Part shown: positions 13,430-18,529 of the stretch, in pieces
Layout: the number at the start of each line of letters is the position of its first letter
Numbering within the stretch: position 1 is the first letter of the stretch
IMG/VR virus record: IMGVR_UViG_3300030329_002018
Coordinates: 1-34,299 of that record
Reading direction: 5' to 3' (one strand)
DNA length: 34,299 bases
DNA from: a virus
Translations under genes and position numbers: made by a program
Notes under the pieces: generated by a model
Seen by the model: only the letters and a program-made list of their open reading frames with translations
Database searches by the model: none
What the model was told of the DNA's origin: nothing

Positions 13430-14484
13430 GTGACCGAAAAATTAACCACCTCGACTTATGCAGCGGAATCGGAGGATTCGCCCTCGCCCTCGCAGACGCT
13501 GGACGCAGAACAGATAGAAATGTTTCCACAATCGCCTTCTGTGAGCCAGAGCAGTTCTGCCAGCAAGTCCTCAGAAAGCACTGGCCCGAAGTCCCCATCT
13601 ACGACGACGTCAAAACCTTCCCAAAAGACTTCGGCAAAGTCGATATCCTCACCGCGGGATACCCGTGCCAACCCTTTTCCCAAGCTGGGAAGCGCAAAGG
13701 CACGGCAGATGAGCGTCACATCTGGCCGTGGGTGCTTGAAATTACTAAGCAAACAAGACCCCATGTTGCCGTTTTTGAAAATGTTGTTGGTCACATCTCA
13801 ATGGGAATCGACGAGGTGTTACTTAATCTGGAAAATGAAGGTTACCATGCGTGGCCGATCATACTTGGAGCTGTCAGTAAAAACGCCCCCCACAGAAGAC
13901 AGCGGGTCTGGATCATCGCCTTCGACCTGGGCAACACCCAACACGATGGATCATCTTCCAGCGAGGTCAGCGGAGGATTGCTCGATCAATCAGAAGAACA
14001 GAAAGGGAAGGAAGAGATCGGGGAATCTACGAGAGCAAGTGGTGCATCCCGAAATGTGGCCGACACCGAGAGCAAGTTCAGCAATGACGGATTCGGGAAA
14101 GTCAGTAGAGAAAAGGCTGGGGAAAGTAGGATACGAGGCGAAACTGGAACAGGCCGTGCAAATGTGGCCGACACCCAGAGCGTCAGAATACAAGGACACG
14201 GGGCCAGTGGGGAGCAAGAGCCATACGCACATGAAAAAGAAGAATTATCTGTGTGCGGAAGTGAAGGATCAGGACAAACCCAAAGGTCAGCTCAACAGCG
14301 AATTTGTAGAACTTTTGATGGGCTATCCACTTGGGTGGACGGAGATTGGGAACGGGGAGTCCCAAGAGTGATTGAGGGGCAGAAAGACAGGGCGAAAAGG
14401 TTGAAAGCCCTCGGAAATTCGATATGCCCCCAGGTCGCATCGGAATTATTCACGGCCATACTGAAAGAGGGGGGCATCGATTGA
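13426..14484 (+). CDS. dcm: C5 cytosine DNA methyltransferase (Dcm-like)
   Basis: The enzyme transfers a methyl group from S-adenosylmethionine to cytosine C5 in DNA, probably protecting phage DNA from host restriction. Conserved motifs are: I, DLCSGIGGF (residues 10-18); IV, GYPCQPFS with catalytic C81; VI, ENV (118-120); VIII, RRQRVWII (157-164); and X, GNSICPQVA (330-338). Residues 167-290, where the target-recognition domain should lie, are polar G/S/E-rich low complexity with two NVADT repeats (210-214, 246-250). The same DNA is open in the +1 frame for 313 codons (next entry). The start is GTG 13426 behind a purine-rich site. The stop overlaps the next methyltransferase (TGATG). Confidence 0.9.
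   Translation: MSDRKINHLDLCSGIGGFALALADAGRRTDRNVSTIAFCEPEQFCQQVLRKHWPEVPIYDDVKTFPKDFGKVDILTAGYPCQPFSQAGKRKGTADERHIWPWVLEITKQTRPHVAVFENVVGHISMGIDEVLLNLENEGYHAWPIILGAVSKNAPHRRQRVWIIAFDLGNTQHDGSSSSEVSGGLLDQSEEQKGKEEIGESTRASGASRNVADTESKFSNDGFGKVSREKAGESRIRGETGTGRANVADTQSVRIQGHGASGEQEPYAHEKEELSVCGSEGSGQTQRSAQQRICRTFDGLSTWVDGDWERGVPRVIEGQKDRAKRLKALGNSICPQVASELFTAILKEGGID
13430..14371 (+). CDS. Overlapping +1-frame ORF inside dcm, WPTP-repeat family (translation unproven)
   Basis: A 313-codon frame opens at GTG 13430, four bases after the dcm GTG and behind the same ribosome site, and lies wholly inside dcm. Its first 90 residues are S/T/P-rich. After that it carries recognisable blocks: CYLIWKMKVTMRGRSYLEL, PPTEDSGSGSSPSTWATPNTMDHLPARS (155-180), WPTPRAS twice (210-216, 246-252), GPVGSKSHTHMKKKNYLCAEV and GQLNSEFVELLMGYPLGWT (286-304). 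I recognise these from phage proteins found at dcm loci. NVADTES in dcm and MWPTPRAS here come from the same bases, one frame apart. It may be a translated overlapping gene, a frameshift extension of the methyltransferase, or a fossil frame. Function is unknown. Confidence 0.5.
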   Translation: MTEKLTTSTYAAESEDSPSPSQTLDAEQIEMFPQSPSVSQSSSASKSSESTGPKSPSTTTSKPSQKTSAKSISSPRDTRANPFPKLGSAKARQMSVTSGRGCLKLLSKQDPMLPFLKMLLVTSQWESTRCYLIWKMKVTMRGRSYLELSVKTPPTEDSGSGSSPSTWATPNTMDHLPARSAEDCSINQKNRKGRKRSGNLREQVVHPEMWPTPRASSAMTDSGKSVEKRLGKVGYEAKLEQAVQMWPTPRASEYKDTGPVGSKSHTHMKKKNYLCAEVKDQDKPKGQLNSEFVELLMGYPLGWTEIGNGESQE

Positions 14485-15032
14485 TGGGAAAAAGAAGTGA
14501 TTTTGAGAGGCGTCCGTTGGACAAATATCCAACACCCGAAGCAGCGGTTTTACCACTGCTGGAACACCTGGACCCAGCTACCAGCTTTGAGGAACCCTGT
14601 GCTGGCAAGGGGGATCTCATACGCCACCTGGAAAAATTCGGTCACAGATGTATCAGCGCCACGGACATAGGCAACCCGTCTGTCCCAGTAGACGCCAGAA
14701 GTATTGAAACGTGCTCCGCAGAATATTTTATTACCAACCCGCCCTGGCAGCGGGACATCATGCACGACATTATCGAGAACCTGTCGAAGATCAGGCCGTG
14801 CTGGTTTCTTATCGATGCTGACTGGATGCACACCAAGCAGGCGATCCCCTACATGGAATACTGTCGCAAAATTGTTTCTGTTGGCAGGGTCAAGTGGATA
14901 CCGGAAAGCAAGCAAACGGGAAAAGATAACGTAGCCTGGTATCTATTTAATTCAAAGAAAAGGCGATGGCCGTTTCACCGCCTGGACGGGACAACAACAT
15001 TTCATGCGAGGGTAGCTGATGATCCCAGGTAA
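14484..15032 (+). CDS. N6-adenine-type DNA methyltransferase (NPPW)
   Basis: The start is ATG 14484, overlapping the dcm stop; the frame extends upstream inside dcm without a better start. The 182-aa product has an N-terminal DKYPTPEAAVLPLLEHL, the SAM-binding motif EEPCAGKGDLIRHLE (36-50), the acidic ATDI and the catalytic NPPW (85-88), typical of adenine-N6 or cytosine-N4 amino-methyltransferases. It lacks an obvious recognition domain, so specificity is unknown. It is paired with a cytosine methyltransferase, probably for restriction avoidance or DNA packaging marks. Confidence 0.8.
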   Translation: MGKRSDFERRPLDKYPTPEAAVLPLLEHLDPATSFEEPCAGKGDLIRHLEKFGHRCISATDIGNPSVPVDARSIETCSAEYFITNPPWQRDIMHDIIENLSKIRPCWFLIDADWMHTKQAIPYMEYCRKIVSVGRVKWIPESKQTGKDNVAWYLFNSKKRRWPFHRLDGTTTFHARVADDPR

Positions 15033-15210
15033 CTGCAACTGTCCTGCGTGCGGGTCTCCAGATACGGAAGCGATGTTAACTATAGGTAACGTCAAGACAC
15101 TTGAATGTCTTACCTGTAATCACATTTGGACAGCATCAGCTGGTAACGGCGAGTTACGTTTTACAGATCCTTACATTCAATGGGGTGCCACGGGGGAAGA
15201 AGAGTTTTGA
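15019..15210 (+). CDS. Zinc-ribbon protein
   Basis: This 63-aa protein has CPAC (residues 8-11) and CLTC (30-33), spaced as in a zinc ribbon, between short beta-strands (MLTIGNVKTLE). It overlaps the methyltransferase by 14 bases (ATG 15019). One of the operator palindromes lies inside its 3' half. It is probably a small zinc-binding adaptor; no partner is evident. Confidence 0.6.
   Translation: MIPGNCNCPACGSPDTEAMLTIGNVKTLECLTCNHIWTASAGNGELRFTDPYIQWGATGEEEF
15143..15157. promoter_or_regulatory. Operator-like palindrome, site F (intragenic)
   Basis: GTAACG-GCG-AGTTAC matches the consensus at 11 of 12 positions. It lies within a coding region, so the match may be incidental. It could also act as a roadblock inside the early operon. 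Confidence 0.35.
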
Positions 15211-15374
15211 GTCAAGAAGAGAAAATCAAACTGTTGCTCAAAACCATTGAGAAGTGCCGCTGGTGCGGGGTTGTTGTTGATCCCGAAGCGGCCTGGGCGA
15301 CTTATCTGGATGGCGAGGTTAGGTGCGATATATGCGGGAAGGAAGTAACAGAGATGGAAGAGTATGATGCTTAA
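15207..15374 (+). CDS. Small zinc-ribbon protein with TTG start
   Basis: The likely start is TTG 15207, overlapping the previous stop (TTGA), with GGGGGAAGAAGAG upstream; the frame also has an ATG at 15180. The 55-aa product has CRWC and CDIC knuckles flanking a WATYLDGEVR segment, a zinc-ribbon layout. It is the third such small protein in this cluster. The stop overlaps the start of the PP-loop enzyme. Confidence 0.55.
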   Translation: MSQEEKIKLLLKTIEKCRWCGVVVDPEAAWATYLDGEVRCDICGKEVTEMEEYDA

Positions 15375-16173
15375 CGTAATCTCCCTTGGCGCTGGTGTGC
15401 AAAGTTCGGTCATGGCTTTAATGGCTGAACATGGGGAGTTACCTCGCCCAGACTGCGCTATTTTTGCGGATACCCAATGGGAGCCAGAAGGTGTCTACGA
15501 ACATTTGGATTGGTTAGAAAGTGTTATTAAAAACTTTCAAATTTACAGAGTTACTGTCGGGAATATACGAGAGGACGTTATCAATAATAGACCATTAAGA
15601 GGGCGCAACAATCCCAATGCGTTTAGTGCCGTGCCTTTTTTTACAGATGGCAAAGGGTTTGGCCGTAGACAATGCACCAATGACTATAAAATTAGGCCAG
15701 TACGAAAAAAAATTAGGGAACTGTTGGGCGTAGGATACGGGAAGCGAGTGCCGAAAGGGGTTACTGTAAAACAATGGTTGGGAATAAGCACTGACGAGGC
15801 TAGTCGCATGAAGCCAGCGCAAGAATCCTGGCTGATAAATACATGGCCGTTAATAGACGCAAATATGTCTCGTCAAAACTGTATTGAGTGGTTTGCCAAG
15901 CGTTACCCAGACAGGGTTTTAGCCAAGTCAGCGTGTATTGGCTGTCCATTACACAATGACAAAGAATGGCGCGATATAAAACTGAACGATCCTAAGAGCT
16001 GGGAGGATGCTGTTGCTGTAGACAAAATAATACGCAATGGAGGGCGTAGTGGTTCTAAGCAGTATATGCACAGTTCTTTGAAGCCTTTATCTAAAGTTGA
16101 TTTCCGAAATTTAGAAGACAAGGGCCAGCTAAATATGTTTGAAGACGAGTGCGAAGGGATGTGCGGGGTATGA
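15364..16173 (+). CDS. PP-loop / PAPS reductase-like enzyme (adenine nucleotide alpha-hydrolase superfamily)
   Basis: This 269-aa protein has an N-terminal PP-loop, SLGAGVQSS (7-15), then CAIFADTQWEP, GRRQCTNDYKIRPVRKKIREL (100-120), WLGISTDEASRM and SACIGCPLHNDKEW (189-202). Cysteines C104, C191 and C194 could hold a metal or Fe-S cluster or act in sulfur transfer. These motifs match phage and bacterial proteins annotated as phosphoadenosine phosphosulfate reductase-like, related to DndC-type ATPases. A role in nucleotide or DNA modification fits the two neighbouring methyltransferases, but the reaction is unknown. Confidence 0.8.
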   Translation: MMLNVISLGAGVQSSVMALMAEHGELPRPDCAIFADTQWEPEGVYEHLDWLESVIKNFQIYRVTVGNIREDVINNRPLRGRNNPNAFSAVPFFTDGKGFGRRQCTNDYKIRPVRKKIRELLGVGYGKRVPKGVTVKQWLGISTDEASRMKPAQESWLINTWPLIDANMSRQNCIEWFAKRYPDRVLAKSACIGCPLHNDKEWRDIKLNDPKSWEDAVAVDKIIRNGGRSGSKQYMHSSLKPLSKVDFRNLEDKGQLNMFEDECEGMCGV

Positions 16174-16688
16174 TTAGTCACGATGCTTTCATGCTGATAA
16201 TTATACTCGTTGAACATGGGGGTCAGGCAACCCTGGAACAACTCACATTCGCTGTGGAAAAGCGTGTGGATAAGCACAAGGATAAATTGTGGATTGAGGG
16301 TCTGCTAAAACAGCTTATAGAAGCAAAGCTAATCGAAGCTAAGCTTATAGATGCTTATATAAGCTTATATAAGCTAGTAGATGCTACTAAGTTTATCAAA
16401 GCTTATCAAAACTATAATAAACCTATTACTAAAGCTTCTATAAAAGCTTATCGGAGCGCCGTTGAAAACTTACTCACAAAAAATGTGAAGATGGCCAATC
16501 CAAGGTACCGATCCGTGGTGCAGGGGAAGCGAGCCAGGAAGTCTCCGTTGCAGGAATTTGCGGAGAGGAATTTAAGCCGACAGGATCTATCGAGGTTCTG
16601 GGAAGAGGTTGGGGAGATGACTGATGAGGAGAGAAGAGATTTCGCTGACAAAATTGCACAGCTTGCTCATCGAAGCAGCAGAGACTGA
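16170..16688 (+). CDS. Hypothetical protein carrying an intragenic repeat array; possible replication initiator
   Basis: The start is ATG 16170, overlapping the previous stop, giving 172 aa. Residues 1-50 (HDAFMLIIILVEHGGQATLEQLTFAVEKRV) look like a winged helix. The middle is repetitive (LIEAKLIEAKLIDAYISLYKL) and its DNA holds the AGCTTAT repeats described separately. The C-terminus is charged and helical (EFAERNLSRQDLSRFWEEVGEMTDEERRDFADKIAQL). No family was recognised. The layout of DNA-binding start, repeats within the gene and early operon recalls lambda O or plasmid initiators whose origin is inside the gene. Role inferred. Confidence 0.5.
   Translation: MISHDAFMLIIILVEHGGQATLEQLTFAVEKRVDKHKDKLWIEGLLKQLIEAKLIEAKLIDAYISLYKLVDATKFIKAYQNYNKPITKASIKAYRSAVENLLTKNVKMANPRYRSVVQGKRARKSPLQEFAERNLSRQDLSRFWEEVGEMTDEERRDFADKIAQLAHRSSRD
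16312..16451. repeat. Phased AGCTTAT repeats, candidate replication origin (iterons)
   Basis: AGCTTAT occurs exactly at 16312, 16342, 16362, 16400 and 16445, with near copies at 16352 (TGCTTAT) and 16433 (AGCTTCT). From 16312 to about 16388 degenerate copies fall on a 10-bp register, one helical turn, which is not a multiple of three. The stretch is far more AT-rich than the gene around it. Confidence 0.5.
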
Positions 16689-17031
16689 GCGACGTATGCC
16701 ACCTGCGTTTGTGAAGCAGAAGTATGTGAACTGGCCGGACAGTGCACCAGAGCTGGATTGGCTGGCTTACGCAGATCCCACTGCACGAATCGGATTGGGC
16801 AAGGCGACAGCAAACCAGATCAGCCGATATGATTTGATGCTGAACAATGTGCTGGGGATGCCTGACGCCTCTGACCGAAAATTGCTGTGGGCGACAGCCC
16901 ACTCGGCAGCATTTAGATCACGAGGTCCAAAGTGGGCAAAGCTTTCACGCTTCTTGAGGTGTGATCGCAGAACAGTGAAGCGCAGGTATGAGAAGGCTTT
17001 GATCCGTCTGTATTACAAGTTTAAAAAATGA
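16624..17031 (+). CDS. DUF6362-family phage protein
   Basis: The pattern is KQKYVNWPDSAPELDWLAY near the N-terminus, ATANQISRYDLMLNNVLGMPDASDRKLLWATAHSAAFRSRGPKWAKL, and a final helix-turn-helix, RFLRCDRRTVKRRYEKALIRLYYKF. This matches the DUF6362 family found near packaging genes of alphaproteobacterial phages. The C-terminal HTH implies DNA binding; the exact function is not known. The frame opens at ATG 16624 inside the preceding gene; the ATG at 16696 would remove that overlap. It is the last early gene before a structured spacer. Confidence 0.7.
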   Translation: MRREEISLTKLHSLLIEAAETERRMPPAFVKQKYVNWPDSAPELDWLAYADPTARIGLGKATANQISRYDLMLNNVLGMPDASDRKLLWATAHSAAFRSRGPKWAKLSRFLRCDRRTVKRRYEKALIRLYYKFKK

Positions 17032-17168
17032 AATACTATTTTTAGAAAGAAAGATGTTGCCGAATGAACCGAAACTGCAATAGATTTTTTTATACTGATC
17101 GGGCACGACTGACTACACTCCTATTCCTAGCGAGAGTCCGATCATCCTCCCTGTTGAGATAAAACTTA

Positions 17169-17206
17169 AAGCTGTCGTGCATTTTGTTGTGCGGCAGCTT
17201 CTTTTT
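17169..17206 (+). terminator. Rho-independent terminator / attenuator before the small terminase
   Basis: A 12-bp stem (AAGCTGTCGTGC at 17169-17180 with GTGCGGCAGCTT at 17189-17200, three G-U pairs) has an 8-base loop and is followed by CTTTTT. It separates the early region from the packaging genes and lies 13 bp before the small terminase ATG. Nothing else of note was seen in 17032-17168. Confidence 0.75.
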
Positions 17207-17218
17207 GGGAAACGAATT

Positions 17219-17692
17219 ATGGCTGGTAAGCTGAACAAGCAGAAGATGCAAAAAGTTTGCGACGAACTTGCGAAGGGCAAGTCACTGCGCTCGATCTGCG
17301 ACAACAGCGATGCGATGCCTCACTGGGTGACAGTGCTGCAAGCTGTTCAGCGCGATGAGGAACTGCATGAGATGTATGTTCGAGCCAGAGCGATTGGTGC
17401 AGAAATTTTAGCTGATGAGATGTTCGACCTGGCCAGACAGCCTCTCGATGGTTTTGAGAAGCAGTTGGCGAACGCTGAGGTACAGCGAAGGCGTGTTGAG
17501 ATTGATACGATGAAGTGGTGCTTTGCACGGATGCAGCCGAGAGGTATTCGGAACAACCCTGAAGACACGCAACAGGCTAACACGATTACGCTGAGCTGGG
17601 GCGGAGGACAAGACGACACAACGATGGTTCAGACCGAAAAAAGTGATCCCAATTCAGCCGAGGTATTGAAACTGGTGGAGACAAAAACATGA
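17219..17692 (+). CDS. Terminase small subunit
   Basis: The start is taken as ATG 17219, after the terminator stem; the longer frame to 17177 would run through the hairpin. The 157-aa product has an N-terminal HTH, KMQKVCDELAKGKSLRSICDNSDAMPHWVTVLQAVQRDEELHEMYVRARAIGAEIL, as in small terminases that bind pac or cos DNA and recruit the motor. An oligomerisation helix follows (FDLARQPLDGFEKQLANAEVQRRRVEIDTMKWCFARMQPRGI), with a disordered tail. It is encoded about 0.8 kb before the large subunit. Confidence 0.82.
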   Translation: MAGKLNKQKMQKVCDELAKGKSLRSICDNSDAMPHWVTVLQAVQRDEELHEMYVRARAIGAEILADEMFDLARQPLDGFEKQLANAEVQRRRVEIDTMKWCFARMQPRGIRNNPEDTQQANTITLSWGGGQDDTTMVQTEKSDPNSAEVLKLVETKT

Positions 17693-17790
17693 AGAAGAAG
17701 AGTAGCAAGACAGCGAGTGCCAACCGACGCAGGCAGGTTAATGCGGTGAAGAAGGCAACGCGCAAAAGGCTGTTGCGTAAAAGCTATTAG
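17689..17790 (+). CDS. Very small, highly basic protein
   Basis: A 33-aa frame overlaps the small terminase stop (ATGA). About 14 of its residues are Lys or Arg (MKKKSSKTASANRRRQVNAV and on to RKRLLRKSY). It could bind nucleic acid during packaging or be a minor virion peptide. Translational coupling and position directly before the HNH gene support it, but the short length leaves doubt. Confidence 0.4.
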   Translation: MKKKSSKTASANRRRQVNAVKKATRKRLLRKSY

Positions 17791-17792
17791 CG

Positions 17793-18026
17793 ATGGCTAG
17801 AGACTATCAGGCTGAGTATGCAGCAGAGACACCAACAAGGCGGAAGAAGAGAGCCAGTCGGAACAGGGCCAGGTACAGGCTGATGAAAGCTGGACGCGTG
17901 AGAAAAGGAGACGGAAAAGATGTTGACCATGCTAACGGTAATGCTCTCGATAATTCAAATCGCAACCTTCGTGTTTTAAGTAGAGCGAAGAACTTGGCAC
18001 GCAAAAGAAAGTTGTTATCGAGATGA
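17793..18026 (+). CDS. Small HNH endonuclease-like protein
   Basis: This 77-aa protein is basic at its N-terminus (TRRKKRASRNRARYRLM). It carries GDGKDVDHANGNALDNSNRNLRVLSRAKN, the D-H ... N ... N-L-R-V signature of phage HNH proteins. Genes of this type next to terminases are often needed for packaging-linked cutting in other phages. It lacks a zinc knuckle, and the domain is minimal. The ATG is 2 bp after the preceding small gene. Confidence 0.75.
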   Translation: MARDYQAEYAAETPTRRKKRASRNRARYRLMKAGRVRKGDGKDVDHANGNALDNSNRNLRVLSRAKNLARKRKLLSR

Positions 18027-18063
18027 TGCTGACAATCCTGTTGATACTGTTATCAGGCGCTGG

Positions 18064-18141
18064 ATGGTAGACAAGGCTGAACTGCTGATTGCTTGCGTTT
18101 TTATACTGGCATTCGGTGCAGTTATTTGGGTTTTGCTTTAA
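18064..18141 (+). CDS. Single-span membrane micropeptide 1
   Basis: A 25-aa frame encodes MVDKAELLIACVFILAFGAV and a short remainder IWVLL: a charged start followed by one hydrophobic helix. The ribosome site is weak. It could be a small holin-like or superinfection peptide. It is short enough to arise by chance, but a second one follows directly. Confidence 0.3.
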   Translation: MVDKAELLIACVFILAFGAVIWVLL

Positions 18142-18153
18142 GGCTCTAGCTTA

Positions 18154-18237
18154 TTGACAGAGCATGGTTGGGGCTTCGGCTTTGTGCTGATAGCTATGAT
18201 ATTAACGGCGTTAGTGTTTTGGTGGTGGGACTTATGA
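18154..18237 (+). CDS. Single-span membrane micropeptide 2
   Basis: A 27-aa frame begins at TTG 18154 and encodes MTEHGWGFGFVLIAMILTAL followed by VFWWWDL: one transmembrane helix with an aromatic end. It lies 12 bp after micropeptide 1. Its status is uncertain for lack of a clear ribosome site. Confidence 0.3.
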   Translation: MTEHGWGFGFVLIAMILTALVFWWWDL

Positions 18238-18358
18238 TGTGGGTAAGGATGTGGGAGTTTCAGTTGTGTGTCTAGTCAGCCTGGCATATCAGCTCGCGCG
18301 TGAGGTGAGCTGGTTCGAGGCAGCTTGAGGCATACCCCCCGCTAAACTTTTTAATTTT

Positions 18359-18377
18359 TGTCAGCGGTTTGTCAGCG
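18359..18377. repeat. Remote pair of attP arm-type repeats, opposite orientation
   Basis: TGTCAGCG, the complement of CGCTGACA, occurs at 18359-18366 and 18370-18377, again 11 bp apart and preceded by TTTT as in the attP arm. It matches the attP pairs in motif and spacing but lies 12 kb away. Confidence 0.6.
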
Positions 18378-18385
18378 CGGTAGCT

Positions 18386-18422
18386 GTAACGCAAGGTGGT
18401 CAAGGCTTGACCCCTACGTTAC
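18386..18422. repeat. Nested palindrome upstream of terminase
   Basis: The outer arms are GTAACG (18386-18391) and CGTTAC (18417-18422). The inner perfect inverted repeat is GGTCAA-GGC-TTGACC (18398-18412). The outer arms resemble half-sites of the phage operator. It is not followed by a T-run, so it is not a typical terminator; a protein-binding site or packaging signal is possible. Confidence 0.45.
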
Positions 18423-18529
18423 CTACCATCTCCACGCCGTGGCATTTATTTTTTCAAATTTCGGTCACCCCCGTACCCCCCAGAAAACGGGCGCCACCTC
18501 TTATAACGTATATATACAAAGATTGAACC

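Larger units (their letters stand above)
18238..18529. promoter_or_regulatory. Spacer upstream of the large terminase with repeats and AT-rich boxes
   Basis: This stretch has no convincing gene. It holds a pair of arm-type repeats (18359-18377), a nested palindrome (18386-18422), and an AT-rich segment (TATAAC at 18502, then TATATATAC) that could be part of a late promoter or leader, although no matching -35 was seen. It may contain the packaging or late-control site. Confidence 0.4.

Noticed and set aside
13456-13794. Minus-strand 112-codon frame inside dcm
   Set aside because: Acidic, serine-rich complement of the dcm codons with no support; unlike the +1 frame it shows no family pattern.
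14424-14483. Upstream extension of the NPPW methyltransferase inside dcm
   Set aside because: The ATG at 14484 overlaps the dcm stop in the usual coupled way, and the extra 20 residues do not resemble the family.
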